DNA of 64,000 nucleotides from Streptomyces filipinensis (GTDB taxonomy: Bacteria; Actinomycetota; Actinomycetes; Streptomycetales; Streptomycetaceae): the NCBI RefSeq assembly GCF_014649495.1, contig NZ_BMTD01000001.1, forward strand, positions 372,001 to 436,000, written 5' to 3'. The translations under genes and the position numbers were made by a program. The notes under the pieces are model-generated. The model had not been told where the DNA came from and did not search any database. It saw only the letters and a list, made by a program, of their open reading frames with translations. Shown here one piece after another: positions 53,974-63,269 of the stretch; positions within the stretch are counted from its first letter, which is position 1; the number at the start of each line of letters is the position of its first letter.

Positions 53974-55743
53974 ATGTCGCGCATACGCTCTGTCACCACC
54001 TCCGCTCTGGGGGTCAACCGCCGTACCGTCCTCGCCGCCGCCGGAGCGGTCTCGCTCTCCGCGGGCGTCGGCTACGCCCTCCGGCCCACCGACAGCCAGG
54101 CCGCCACCGGCGCGCCGGAGACGGGCGCCGGCGCCGAGGCGCCCGTCGCCCACTCCCGGCAGGCCGCCGGGGCGGCCCTCGCCCCGTACACCAAGGGCAC
54201 CACCCTCGCCTCGGTCGCCGCACCGCGCAACAGCTACGGCTACCGCCGGCTCGGCGACGGCTCCGGCTGGCCGCGGGTGGTGCGCGGCGAGCTGGCCGCG
54301 CCCAAGTCCGGCCGGGCGGGCCGCCGTACCACGCTCGCCGCGTTCGTGCAGTTCACCGACCTGCATCTGCAGGACGTCCAGCACCCGCTGCGGCTGGAGT
54401 ACCTGCGCTCGCACGACGTGCACGCCTGGCGTCCGCAGGAGGCGCTCACCGTGCCCGGTGCCATCTCGCTCGTCGAGCGGGTCAACGCGCTGCACGGCGC
54501 CCCCGTCACCGGCGCCCCGCTGCACTTCGTCATGACCACCGGAGACAACACCGACAACAACGCCCACTCCGAGCTGGAGTGGTTCATGAAGGTGATGAGC
54601 GGTGGCCGTATCACCCCCAACTCCGGTGACCCCCGGCACTACGAGGGCGTGCAGAACAGCGGTCTGAAGCTGTACTGGCAGCCGGACTCCACCACCCGGG
54701 ACAACGACAAGGCGCTCGGCTTCCCGCATCTCGGGGGCTTCCTGGCCGCCGCGATCCGCGAGGTGAACAGCCCCGGCCTGAAGCTGCCCTGGTACTCCAC
54801 CGTCGGCAACCACGACGCCCTCCCGCTCGGCTGCTACGGCTCCCACGGCGACCCCTACCTCGCCGAGGCGGCCATCGCCGGCAAGAAGCTGTTCAGCGTC
54901 TCCGACGCCGACGCCAAGAAGCTCCAGGACGCCATCAAGAACGCCACCGACCCCAGGGGCGCCGGCTACCGCGACTTCCTCAAGGCCCACGCCCGCTCCA
55001 TGCGCTCGGTCACGGCGGACGAGAAGCGCGCCCCGTACACCCAGGCCGACTACCTCAAGGCCCACCTCGACCCGGCGTACCAGGGGCACGGCCCGGTCGG
55101 CCACGGCTACTCCTCGGCGAACCTCGACGCGGGCACCCAGTACTACGCCTTCCGTATCTCCGACGACGTCATCGGCATCAGCCTCGACACCACCGACGCC
55201 GGCGGCCACTACGAGGGCTCCCTCGGCACCGCCCAGCTGAAGTGGCTGGACAAGACGCTGAAGGACAACAAGGACTCCTACGCCGTCGTCTTCAGCCACC
55301 ACACCAGCACGTCCATGACCAACACCCGCCCCGACCCGGCCCGCCCGGGGGAGCGCCGCCACAACGGCGCCGAGGTGATCTCCGTCCTGTCCTCCCACGC
55401 CAACGTCCTGGCCTGGGTGAACGGGCACATCCACAAGAACGTCATCACCCCCCACCAGGCCTCCGGCGGCCGCTCCTTCTGGGAGATCTCCACCGCCTCG
55501 CACATCGACTACCCGCACCTGGCGCGCATCGTCGAGCTGGTCGACAACAAGGACGGCACGATCTCCGTGTTCACCACCCTGATCGAGTCCGCCGCCCCGC
55601 ACCGCACGGACTTCGGCGACCTCTCCCAGACCGGCCTCGCCGCCCTCTACCGCGAGCTGGCCTACAACGCCCCCGGCGCCAACAAGACCCTCGCGGGCGG
55701 CGCGGCCGACCGGAACACGGAGCTGGTGCTGAAGAAGGGCTGA
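53974..55743 (+). CDS. Tat-exported calcineurin-like metallophosphoesterase
   Basis: 589 aa. The N-terminus has a twin-arginine signal (GVNRRTVLAAAGAVSLSAG). The phosphoesterase metal motifs are in order: FTDLHLQDV (D-x-H), MTTGDNTDNN (GDxxxN), STVGNHDALP (GNHD), FSHHTST (H) and VNGHIHKN (GHxH). This long secreted form with its VQFTDLH and HVHAW region matches the TIGR03767-type metallophosphoesterases of actinobacteria. It likely hydrolyses a phosphoester outside the cell. ATG at 53974. The 200-base leader carries a possible PHO box, which would make it phosphate-regulated. Confidence 0.9.
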   Translation: MSRIRSVTTSALGVNRRTVLAAAGAVSLSAGVGYALRPTDSQAATGAPETGAGAEAPVAHSRQAAGAALAPYTKGTTLASVAAPRNSYGYRRLGDGSGWPRVVRGELAAPKSGRAGRRTTLAAFVQFTDLHLQDVQHPLRLEYLRSHDVHAWRPQEALTVPGAISLVERVNALHGAPVTGAPLHFVMTTGDNTDNNAHSELEWFMKVMSGGRITPNSGDPRHYEGVQNSGLKLYWQPDSTTRDNDKALGFPHLGGFLAAAIREVNSPGLKLPWYSTVGNHDALPLGCYGSHGDPYLAEAAIAGKKLFSVSDADAKKLQDAIKNATDPRGAGYRDFLKAHARSMRSVTADEKRAPYTQADYLKAHLDPAYQGHGPVGHGYSSANLDAGTQYYAFRISDDVIGISLDTTDAGGHYEGSLGTAQLKWLDKTLKDNKDSYAVVFSHHTSTSMTNTRPDPARPGERRHNGAEVISVLSSHANVLAWVNGHIHKNVITPHQASGGRSFWEISTASHIDYPHLARIVELVDNKDGTISVFTTLIESAAPHRTDFGDLSQTGLAALYRELAYNAPGANKTLAGGAADRNTELVLKKG

Positions 55744-55838
55744 AAGTCACTCAACCGGCGTAAGCCGCGGCAACCTTCGCGCATCCGGCGCAGGTTCTTA
55801 CTCCCGACCGGAACGAGAATCCCAGGTTGGGGGAAGAC

Positions 55839-56975
55839 ATGCGCGTACGCACGACCCTGGTGGGCGCCACCGCCCTGCTCCTCACGGCGGCCCTGGCGGC
55901 TCCGGCCGTGGCCGCCACCGGCACCCACCCGCACGGCGGCCACGCCGGCACCCGCAAGGCCGTCGAAGCGGCGGTCGCGGCCGGCGTGCCCGGCGTGACC
56001 GCCACCGCGAAGGACGCCCACGGCACCTGGTCCACCACCGCCGGGGTAGGTGACCTGCGCACGGGCGAGCCGCGTTCCACCGCCGACCGCTACCGCGTCG
56101 GCAGCATCACCAAGTCCTTCGTCGCCACCGTCCTGCTCCAACTGGAGGCGGAGGGCCGGCTGTCGCTGGACGACACGGTGGACAGGTGGCTGCCGGGAGT
56201 GGTCCGCGGGCACGGTCACGACGGCCGCCGCATCACCGTCCGGCAGCTCCTGAACCACACCAGTGGCATCTACAACTACACCGCGGACAAGGACTTCGAC
56301 CGCATCTACTCCAGCAGGGACGGCTTCCACCGGCACCGCTACGACACGCTCACCCCGCGCCGGCTGGTGGAGATCGCGATGACACACAAGCCGGACTTCA
56401 CGCCCGGGGAGTCCTGGAACTACTCCAACACCAACTACGTCGTCGCCGGCATGGTGATCGAGAAGGTGACGGGACGCACGTACGCCGCCGAGATCACCCG
56501 CCGCATCATCGCCCCCCTGCACCTGAAGGCGACGTCCCTGCCCGGCACGAAGATCACCGTCCCGCAGCCGAGCAGTCGCGCCTATTCGAAATTCAGCGGC
56601 CCGAAAGGCCCCACCGACGACGTCACGACCTTCAACCCGTCCCTCGCCGCCTCCGCGGGCGAAATGATCTCGAATTCCGCCGATCTCGACCGCTTCTACA
56701 GCGCCCTGCTCGGCGGAAAGCTCCTTCCGGCGCACCAGCTGAAGGAAATGAAGACCACCGTGCGCACCACGATCTCGCCCCGCGTCCGCTACGGCCTCGG
56801 TCTCATGGACACCAGGCTGGGCTGCGGCGTTCATGTCTGGGGGCACGGCGGTGGCATCTTCGGCTCCACCAGCGAGGCGGACGTGACGGCGGACGGCCGG
56901 CACGCCCTGGCCGTCAATTTCAACGGGGACTGGACCGGGGACACGGCAGCCGCGGTCGAAGGGGAATTCTGTTAG
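55839..56975 (+). CDS. Secreted serine hydrolase (beta-lactamase/D-alanyl-D-alanine carboxypeptidase fold)
   Basis: 378 aa with a Sec signal (VRTTLVGATALLLTAALAAP, cleavage near AVA-AT). The penicillin-binding fold motifs are complete: S-x-x-K as GSITKSF, Y-x-N as NYSNTNY, and H-x-G as WGHGGGIFGS. The length fits class C-like beta-lactamase/DD-peptidase proteins. Function may be DD-carboxypeptidase or esterase; sequence alone does not decide. ATG at 55839 with GGGGGAAG upstream. Monocistronic. Confidence 0.92.
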   Translation: MRVRTTLVGATALLLTAALAAPAVAATGTHPHGGHAGTRKAVEAAVAAGVPGVTATAKDAHGTWSTTAGVGDLRTGEPRSTADRYRVGSITKSFVATVLLQLEAEGRLSLDDTVDRWLPGVVRGHGHDGRRITVRQLLNHTSGIYNYTADKDFDRIYSSRDGFHRHRYDTLTPRRLVEIAMTHKPDFTPGESWNYSNTNYVVAGMVIEKVTGRTYAAEITRRIIAPLHLKATSLPGTKITVPQPSSRAYSKFSGPKGPTDDVTTFNPSLAASAGEMISNSADLDRFYSALLGGKLLPAHQLKEMKTTVRTTISPRVRYGLGLMDTRLGCGVHVWGHGGGIFGSTSEADVTADGRHALAVNFNGDWTGDTAAAVEGEFC

Positions 56976-57102
56976 CTACCGTTTCATGCACGACATTGCC
57001 CGTTAACCCGTACGTAACGTCCGTACCGCCTCATATCGGCTATCCCGCTACGGACGGGGATGGCTCGATCTTCTCGATCATTTATGCAAGGCGGGTGGTC
57101 GC

Positions 57103-58320
57103 GTGCGGCAGAGGCACGGACTGCGTGTGCTGTCGGTCTACGAGGGTTTCTTCTCCGGAGGAGCCCGGATCGTGCACAGCGACGTCGTACGGGGACTGGC
57201 CGAGGGCGGCCAGTCCCACCAGGTACTCAGCATCCACGACGAGGTCCGGCGCGAGGCCACCCGGCAGCGCATGGAGGACGACGCCTGCTACCGGGCGCTG
57301 ACCGCGGCCGGGATCGGTGTCACCTCGCTCGGCCGCAGCGCCGGCCTGGTGGACGGGGCTCTCGCGGCGAACGTTTTCAGCGGGCCCGAGATGGCCGAAA
57401 CGGCCCGGGCGATGGCCGCGGCGGAGGTGATCCTCTCCCTGAAGGAGCAGCCGCTGGCCCTGCTGAACCAGGCCGGCCTGCCCCGCCGCCCGGTCGTGGT
57501 CTGCCTGCACCGGTCGGACCCGGAGAACCAGGGTCCGGCGCTTCAGGAGCTGAAGGCCGCCATCGCCGACGGCACGGTGGCCGCCTGCGTGTGCTGCGCC
57601 GAGTCCACACGGGCCGCCTACGAGGCCGCCGGCATCCCGTCCCGGCTGCTGCACGTCATACCCAACGGCGTCGACCTGCTCCGGTTCCGCCCGGACCCGG
57701 CGGCCCGGCAGGCGTTCCGCGCGTCCCTGGGCATCCCGGCCACCGCGCCGGTGGTCGTCTTCGCGGCCCGCTACGCCACGATGAAGAACGTCCCGCTCCT
57801 GCTGCGCGCGGCCCGCGCCTGGCTCGCCCGCGAGCCCGAGGGCCACGTCCTGATGTGCGGCGCGGGGATGAACGACGGGAACCCGGCCCTGTGGGCCGAC
57901 ACCGAGGTCGCGTTCGGCGCGGACCGGCGGCTCGCGGAGCGGATCCGTCTGCTCGGCGTGCGCCGCGACATGGAGACCGTCTACGCCGGCGCCGACGTCG
58001 TCGCCCTGACCTCCGCCTCCGGGGAGGCGGCGCCGCTGTGCCTGATCGAGGGCATGATGTGCGGCGCCGTCCCCGTGACGACGGACGTGGGCGACAGCGC
58101 GGAGATCGTCCGGGGCCACGGTTTCGTGACCCCGCAGGACCCGGAGGCCATCGCCCTGGCCTGGGCGGCGGCGGTCGCCGGCCGCGCCGGCCTCGCCCCG
58201 GCCCTGGCCGCGAGCCGCGAGCGCTTCAGCCGTACGCGCATGATCGCGGCGTACGCCGCGCTGCTGGACGGCGTCCACACCGGCGCCTCCCGGCTGCCGA
58301 CGCTGCCCGGGCCGCTGTAG
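57103..58320 (+). CDS. GT4-family glycosyltransferase
   Basis: 405 aa, GT-B fold without membrane segments. The N-terminal domain begins LRVLSVYEGFFSGGARIVHS (acceptor side, glycine-rich loop). The C-terminal domain has VIPNGVDLLRFRP, VVVFAARYATMKNVPLLLRA and the donor-binding EAAPLCLIEGMMCGAVPVTT (E-x7-E type). It transfers a sugar from a nucleotide-sugar; acceptor unknown. GTG at 57103. It converges with the GDSL esterase gene, 3 bases between stops. No other polysaccharide genes are near. Confidence 0.9.
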   Translation: MRQRHGLRVLSVYEGFFSGGARIVHSDVVRGLAEGGQSHQVLSIHDEVRREATRQRMEDDACYRALTAAGIGVTSLGRSAGLVDGALAANVFSGPEMAETARAMAAAEVILSLKEQPLALLNQAGLPRRPVVVCLHRSDPENQGPALQELKAAIADGTVAACVCCAESTRAAYEAAGIPSRLLHVIPNGVDLLRFRPDPAARQAFRASLGIPATAPVVVFAARYATMKNVPLLLRAARAWLAREPEGHVLMCGAGMNDGNPALWADTEVAFGADRRLAERIRLLGVRRDMETVYAGADVVALTSASGEAAPLCLIEGMMCGAVPVTTDVGDSAEIVRGHGFVTPQDPEAIALAWAAAVAGRAGLAPALAASRERFSRTRMIAAYAALLDGVHTGASRLPTLPGPL

Positions 58321-58323
58321 CGG

Positions 58324-59127
58324 TCAGGAGGCCCGGGTGAGGGCCGGAAGGTAGCCGAGGGACTGCCCCGGTGCCGTGGGGTGGTACGACTCGGTGATCG
58401 CCAGCACGTCGACGCCGCGCAGCCAGGGGCTGGCCGAGCAGATCTCGTGGCCCGCGAAGGCGGCGGTGACGTCGGCGAAGGTGAAGCCGTGGCCGGCGGC
58501 GCTCATGGCGATCACCGCGTTGAGGTGGTCCACGGCGTCGTTGACGGCGGCCCGGTCCCGGTCCGCGAGGCCCAGCCTGCAGGTGCCCCTCAGGTGGTAC
58601 AGGTGCGGGTAGCCCAGCACCACGACGCGGGCGGCGGGCGCCCGTTCCCTGATCGCCGTGTAGAGGCGGTCGAGGTTGTGCGCGAGCGTCCCGTCCATGG
58701 CGGTGCGGGCGCCGGAGAGGGCGGACAGGCACCGGGTGTCGCCGCCGAGCGCGCACGTCGTCATGACGGAGCCGAAGCCCGAGTCACTGCCGCCGGCGGT
58801 GAGGGTGACCAGGCCCGTGCGCGGGCCGAGGTGACCGAGCTGGTCGGCCAGGACGTCGGTCGTCCGGGCGCCGTTGCAGGCGGCGAACGTGAACGACGAC
58901 GGCCCGTGGGTCTCGGCCCACAGCACCGGGTACGCCCGGGCGCTGCGCTTGCACTCCTTGCCGGAGGACAGGTAGTCGCCGGCGCCGACACCGGCGGAGT
59001 AGGAGTCACCGAGGGCCACATAGCCGGTGGCCACGGGCGCCACCTGGGCCGTCGCGGGGTCGGCGAAGGCGCAGGCGGCCGCCAGGAGGAGGGAGCACGC
59101 CCCCGCCGCTGTTCGGGACTGTCTCAT
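58324..59127 (-). CDS. Secreted SGNH/GDSL esterase or lipase
   Basis: 267 aa. The signal peptide is RTAAGACSLLLAAACAFADP with cleavage near ATA-QV. SGNH blocks: I YVALGDSYSAGVGAG (nucleophile Ser), II VTLTAGGSDSGFG (oxyanion Gly; here the usual Asn is Ser-Asp), V ESYHPTAPGQSLGY (catalytic Asp/His region with HPTA). Six cysteines are paired as in Streptomyces GDSL lipases. Secreted hydrolase of esters or lipids. ATG at 59127 with TAGGAGG upstream. Confidence 0.93.
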   Translation of the reverse strand: MRQSRTAAGACSLLLAAACAFADPATAQVAPVATGYVALGDSYSAGVGAGDYLSSGKECKRSARAYPVLWAETHGPSSFTFAACNGARTTDVLADQLGHLGPRTGLVTLTAGGSDSGFGSVMTTCALGGDTRCLSALSGARTAMDGTLAHNLDRLYTAIRERAPAARVVVLGYPHLYHLRGTCRLGLADRDRAAVNDAVDHLNAVIAMSAAGHGFTFADVTAAFAGHEICSASPWLRGVDVLAITESYHPTAPGQSLGYLPALTRAS

Positions 59128-59235
59128 GGGAATCCTCCTATCGCGGGCCCGCCCGGTCCCGCCCGCGGTGCTCGTCCGTTCCGGTGAACCGCCACCCGGT
59201 CGGCGCAGCAGAAGTGGACGGGCGCCGGCACGCAC

Positions 59236-59274
59236 GAGGAGGGGCCACCGGATGCGGTCCGGTGGCCCCTCCTC
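59236..59274 (-). terminator. 17-bp perfect hairpin terminator
   Basis: Arms 59236-59252 and 59258-59274 pair perfectly with a 5-base loop. It lies 30 bases past the leftward stop at 59304 and separates that gene from the GDSL esterase. Confidence 0.85.
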
Positions 59275-59303
59275 TCCCCTCCTGATGCCCTCCCCGGCCG
59301 TCA

Positions 59304-60341
59304 CTACCGGGGAAGCACCACGACATAGGCGGCCGGGTCGCGGTCGGCCGACGCCATCAGGGCGGTGCGGACCACCGCCGCCTGCTGTTCCATCCCGTCC
59401 CGGAGCTTCCTCGGGGTGATGTACACGACCGTGATCCCCAGGCGTTCCAGGTGTTCGCGTTTGCGGGCGTACTCCGACCACAGCGCGTCGTCGTCCTGCC
59501 GGGGCGCGCGGGTGTCCAGCTCCACCGCCACCGCCTGGTCCGGCCAGTAGGCGTCCAGGCCGCCGAGGTGCGGGCCGCCGGGCAGGCGCAGGTCGACGTT
59601 CCAGACCGGGTCGGGCAGCCCGTACTCGGCGACCATCCGGTACAGCCGGTCCTCGGCGATGGAGCGGCCCTCCGCCACGAGCGCGTCCACCGCGTCCACC
59701 ACGTGGGGGCGGTTCAGCAGCTTGGCGTGGGTCAACTCGCGGACCACCGACGCCGGTTCGCAGTGGCCGCGGCGCACCGCCTCGGTCAGCAGCCGCCGTA
59801 CCGCCTCCGCGTCCGTCAGCTCCGCCACCGCGTCCGCCAGCGCCCGCGGCACGGGCGCCACCGGCAGGCCCGTCACCGCCCGGGCCGTGGGCAGGGAGGG
59901 CGTGCGCAGGACGCGGACGAAGCCCGAGGAGCGCAGCCGGCGCAGCCGCGGGACCAGCACGTCGACGTGGTCCAGGGAGACCAGCGGCGGGGTGGCGGAG
60001 AAGCCGTAGAGGGTGAGGGCGGCCAGACCCGTGATCATCGCTTCCGCGTAGACCGGGCGGTGCGGCTCCTCCGCCGTCGGCTGGGCCGGGACGCCCGGCG
60101 TGGACTCGCGGGCGGCGTACAGCAGGGCCCCGTGCAGACGCTCCTCGCTCGTCGGCGGTCCGGGGTGCAGCAGGATCACGTTCGGCAGCAGCAGCTGCCA
60201 GGGGCCGCCGGGGCGGCACTGCTCGTTCAGCTCGGCCGTCGTCACGCCGTGGGCGCGGAGCTGAGCCGTCGTCAGGACGCGGCGGTGGACCTCCGAGAGG
60301 TGGCGGAGGGGGCGGGGGGAGACCGGGGTGTTGTGCGTCAT
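59304..60341 (-). CDS. AbiEi-antitoxin-like protein with DUF559-type (Vsr-like) nuclease domain
   Basis: 345 aa. The N-terminal ~55 residues (LSEVHRRVLTTAQLRAHGVT and TTAELNEQC) form the winged helix of type IV AbiEi antitoxins and look-alikes. The middle contains ALTLYGFSATPP, VDVLVPRLRRLRSSGFVRVL and VAPVPRALADAVAELTDAEA. The C-terminal ~120 residues (WNVDLRLPGGPHLGGLDAYW, VAVELDTRAP, YARKREHLERLGITVVYITP) match DUF559: a Vsr-like fold with D..E..xxK-like active residues (D in LGGLDAYW, E in VAVELDT). Widespread in actinobacteria as lone genes; function unknown. No AbiEii toxin gene is adjacent. Start ATG at 60341; an upstream AAAGGAGG is too far to decide. Confidence 0.75.
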   Translation of the reverse strand: MTHNTPVSPRPLRHLSEVHRRVLTTAQLRAHGVTTAELNEQCRPGGPWQLLLPNVILLHPGPPTSEERLHGALLYAARESTPGVPAQPTAEEPHRPVYAEAMITGLAALTLYGFSATPPLVSLDHVDVLVPRLRRLRSSGFVRVLRTPSLPTARAVTGLPVAPVPRALADAVAELTDAEAVRRLLTEAVRRGHCEPASVVRELTHAKLLNRPHVVDAVDALVAEGRSIAEDRLYRMVAEYGLPDPVWNVDLRLPGGPHLGGLDAYWPDQAVAVELDTRAPRQDDDALWSEYARKREHLERLGITVVYITPRKLRDGMEQQAAVVRTALMASADRDPAAYVVVLPR

Positions 60342-60455
60342 GGCGACGGGATTCCCGCCCCCGGTCCCTCCTTTAACCGCTGTTACACGCCCGTCGAGAA
60401 ATGCGGACAAGCCGGGACTAAAGGTCAGGTGTTCGGGTGCCGAGTAGGGAACGAA

Positions 60456-60489
60456 AACCCCTGGTCCGATCGGGTGCGGACCAGGGGTT
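60456..60489 (-). terminator. Intrinsic terminator after the second aminopeptidase N gene
   Basis: Arms 60456-60468 and 60477-60489 pair over 13 bp. Leftward it runs into TTTTCGTT. An outer GAGTAG/CTACTC pair (about 60442 and 60494) may extend the structure. About 60 bases after the pepN2 stop. Confidence 0.8.
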
Positions 60490-60548
60490 ACGGCTACTCT
60501 TGCCCGAATTTCGTAACGGTCACCGGCGTGGAAAGCTCAGGCCAAGGC

Positions 60549-63131
60549 TCAGTGGTCGGCGGCCGTCGCGTCGCACTCCTGTGCGCGCAGCGCCCGCGCC
60601 AGGTCGTCCCGTGCCTCCAGCACCAGCCGGCGCAGCGCCGGCGCCGCGTCCCGGTGCGCGTCCAGCCACGCGTCCGTCGCCTCCAGGGTCTCCGGCCGGT
60701 CCTGGAGCGCCGGGAACAGGCCCCGTACGACGTCCATGCCGATCTGGATCGACCGCTCCCGCCACACCCGCTCGATCGCCGCGAAGTACTTCCGCGCGTA
60801 CGGCGCCGTCAGCTCCCGCTGCGAGGGCTGGTCGAAGCCCGCGATCGTCGCCTCCACCAGGGCGTTGGAGAGGGCGTCGGACTCCACCACCTGCGCCCAC
60901 GCCTGCGCCTTGACGGCCGCCGAGGGCCGGGCCGCCAGGCAGCGGACCTGGTGCCGCTTGCCGGACGCCGTGTCGTCCCGGGCCAGTTCGGCCGCCAGCA
61001 CCGACTCGTCCGCCACCCCGTGCGCGGCCAGCGGCTCCAGGAACGCCCAGCGCAGCTCCTGGTCCACCTCCAGGCCGTCGATCGCCGACGTGCCGTCCAG
61101 CAGGTCCCGCAGCAGCGTCAGGTCCGGCTCACCGGAGGCCACGGCCGCGAAGAACCGGGCCCAGGCCAGCTGGTGCTCGCTGCCCGGCTCGGCCTCCCGC
61201 AGCTCCCGCAGCGCGCCCTCGGCCAGCAGCTCGCCGCCCGTCTCCCGCCACTCGGGTGCCGCGTAGTGCACCAGCGCCGAGTTCGCCCACGTGTGCAGCA
61301 TCTGCAGCACACCGATGTCCGACTCGCGGCCCGCGAACCGCAGCACCAGAGCGACGAAGTCCCGGGCCGGCAGCAGCGCGTCCCGGGTCAGGTTCCACAG
61401 CGCCGACCAGCACAGGGCACGGGCCAGCGGGTCGGTCAGGGCGCCCAGGTGCTGCGTGAGCGTGGCCAGCGAGGTGCTGTCGAAGCGGATCTTGCAGTAG
61501 GTCAGGTCGTCGTCGTTGACCAGGACCAGCTCCGGGGCCTCGGCGCCCGCCAGCTCCGCGACGACCGTGCGCGGGCCCTCCACATCCGTCTCCACGCGCG
61601 CGTACCGCTCCAGCGCGCCCTCGGGCGTACGCCGGTACAGGCCCACCGCGACGCGGTGCGGGCGCTCCTCGGGGTGCGACTCCGGAGCCTCCTGCACCAC
61701 CGCCAGCTCGGCGATCCGGCCGCCCTCGGTGTCCAGCAGCACCTGCGGCGTCAGGGCGTTCACCCCGGCCGTCTGCAGCCAGGACCGGGCCCACGCGCTC
61801 ATGTCCCGCCCGCTGGTCTCGCCCAGCACCGACAGCAGGTCGCCGAGGCGCGTGTTGCCGTACGCGTGGCGCTTGAAGTAGCGGCGGGCGCCCTCCAGGA
61901 ACGCGTCCTGGCCCACGTAGGCCACCAGCTGCTTGAGCACCGAGGCGCCCTTGGCGTAGGTGATGCCGTCGAAGTTCAGCTTGGCGTCCTCCAGGTCACG
62001 GATGTCCGCCGTGACCGGATGCGTCGAGGGCAGCTGGTCCGCGCGGTACGCCCAGGCCTTGCGGCGGTTGGCGAAGGTGATCCACGCGTCCTTGAAGCGG
62101 GTCGCGCCGACGTTCGCGAAGGTGCCCATGAAGTCCGCGAAGGACTCCTTCAGCCACAGGTCGTCCCACCACTCCATGGTGACCAGGTCGCCGAACCACA
62201 TGTGCGCCATCTCGTGCAGGACGACGTTGGCCCGCGCCTCGTACGACGCCTGTGTCACCTTCCCGCGGAAGATGTACTCCTCCCGGAAGGTCACGAGGCC
62301 CGGGTTCTCCATCGCGCCCAGGTTGTACTCGGGCACGAACGCCTGGTCGTACTTCCCGAACGGGTACGGGTAGTCGAAGTGGTCGTGGAAGAAGTCCAGG
62401 CCCTGTTTGGTGACCAGGAAGACGTCGTCGGCGTCGAAGTGCGGGGCGAGTCCCTTGCGGCACATCGCGCCGAGCGGGATCTCCAGCTTCGTGCCGTCCT
62501 CGAACGTGCGGGTGTAGGAGTCGGTGACGTGGTGGTACGGGCCCGCCACCACACACGTGATGTACGTCGAGATCGGCTTGGTCTCCGCGAACCGCCAGAC
62601 CCCGTCGGCCAGTTCACCCGCCCCGTTGCTCCACACCGTCCACCCCTCGGGCGCCCGCACCTCGAAGCGGTACGGCGCCTTCAGGTCCGGCTGCTCGAAG
62701 TTCGCGAAGACCCGGCGGGAGTCGGCCGGCTCGTACTGCGTGTAGAGGTAGACCTCGCCGTCCTCGGGGTCCACGAAGCGGTGCATGCCCTCGCCGGTGC
62801 GTGAGTAGGCGCACCGGGCGTCCACCACCAGCTCGTTCTCCCCGGCCAGGTCCTCCAACAGGATCCGCGAGCCGTCGAAGACCTGGCCCGGGTCCAGGTC
62901 GCGGCCGTTGAGCGAGACCGAGGTGACGCCCGGCGCGATCAGATCGGCGAAGCTGGACGCGCCCGGCTCGTTGCAGCGGAAGCGGATCGTGGTCACCGAG
63001 CGGAACGTGCGCGGCTCGCCGTCCCCGTCGCCGACGGCGGACCTGAGGTCCAGGGACACGTCGTACCCGTCGACGGACAGCAGGGCGGCCCGCTCCCGGG
63101 CCTCGTCGCGGGACAGATTCTCACCGGGCAC
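60549..63131 (-). CDS. pepN: Aminopeptidase N (M1 family), second paralogue
   Basis: 860 aa. It has the same domain plan as the gene at 43670-46246, with clear but not close similarity: GAMENPGLVTF, the zinc site HEMAHMWFGD and third ligand in KESFADF, and the tail ARDDLARALRAQECDA. Probably a cytoplasmic peptide-processing enzyme. The GTG at 63131 has GAGGGAG upstream and begins GENLSRDEARERA, matching GTNLTREEAQQRA of the other copy. Divergent from the nitroreductase gene at 63270. Confidence 0.96.
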   Translation of the reverse strand: MPGENLSRDEARERAALLSVDGYDVSLDLRSAVGDGDGEPRTFRSVTTIRFRCNEPGASSFADLIAPGVTSVSLNGRDLDPGQVFDGSRILLEDLAGENELVVDARCAYSRTGEGMHRFVDPEDGEVYLYTQYEPADSRRVFANFEQPDLKAPYRFEVRAPEGWTVWSNGAGELADGVWRFAETKPISTYITCVVAGPYHHVTDSYTRTFEDGTKLEIPLGAMCRKGLAPHFDADDVFLVTKQGLDFFHDHFDYPYPFGKYDQAFVPEYNLGAMENPGLVTFREEYIFRGKVTQASYEARANVVLHEMAHMWFGDLVTMEWWDDLWLKESFADFMGTFANVGATRFKDAWITFANRRKAWAYRADQLPSTHPVTADIRDLEDAKLNFDGITYAKGASVLKQLVAYVGQDAFLEGARRYFKRHAYGNTRLGDLLSVLGETSGRDMSAWARSWLQTAGVNALTPQVLLDTEGGRIAELAVVQEAPESHPEERPHRVAVGLYRRTPEGALERYARVETDVEGPRTVVAELAGAEAPELVLVNDDDLTYCKIRFDSTSLATLTQHLGALTDPLARALCWSALWNLTRDALLPARDFVALVLRFAGRESDIGVLQMLHTWANSALVHYAAPEWRETGGELLAEGALRELREAEPGSEHQLAWARFFAAVASGEPDLTLLRDLLDGTSAIDGLEVDQELRWAFLEPLAAHGVADESVLAAELARDDTASGKRHQVRCLAARPSAAVKAQAWAQVVESDALSNALVEATIAGFDQPSQRELTAPYARKYFAAIERVWRERSIQIGMDVVRGLFPALQDRPETLEATDAWLDAHRDAAPALRRLVLEARDDLARALRAQECDATAADH

Positions 63132-63269
63132 GGGCGGCGCTCCCTCGTGGTCGCACGGATGACGGCTGAACAGGACCGATCCTGCCACGTGCCCCTGACA
63201 GGGGTCAGCAGGGAATGGCCGGGCGGCCAAGGGCGTTTCCCGGGAAAAGAGTTCCCCTTGAGGAGAGAC

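Noticed and set aside
60442-60500. Extended hairpin considered as a tRNA or small RNA
   Set aside because: It does not fold into a cloverleaf and has no anticodon arm or conserved tRNA bases; position and T-run fit a terminator.
59451-62804. 1117-codon plus-strand open frame opposite the AbiEi-like and aminopeptidase genes
   Set aside because: It crosses an intergenic terminator and two unrelated genes and has no protein-like composition.
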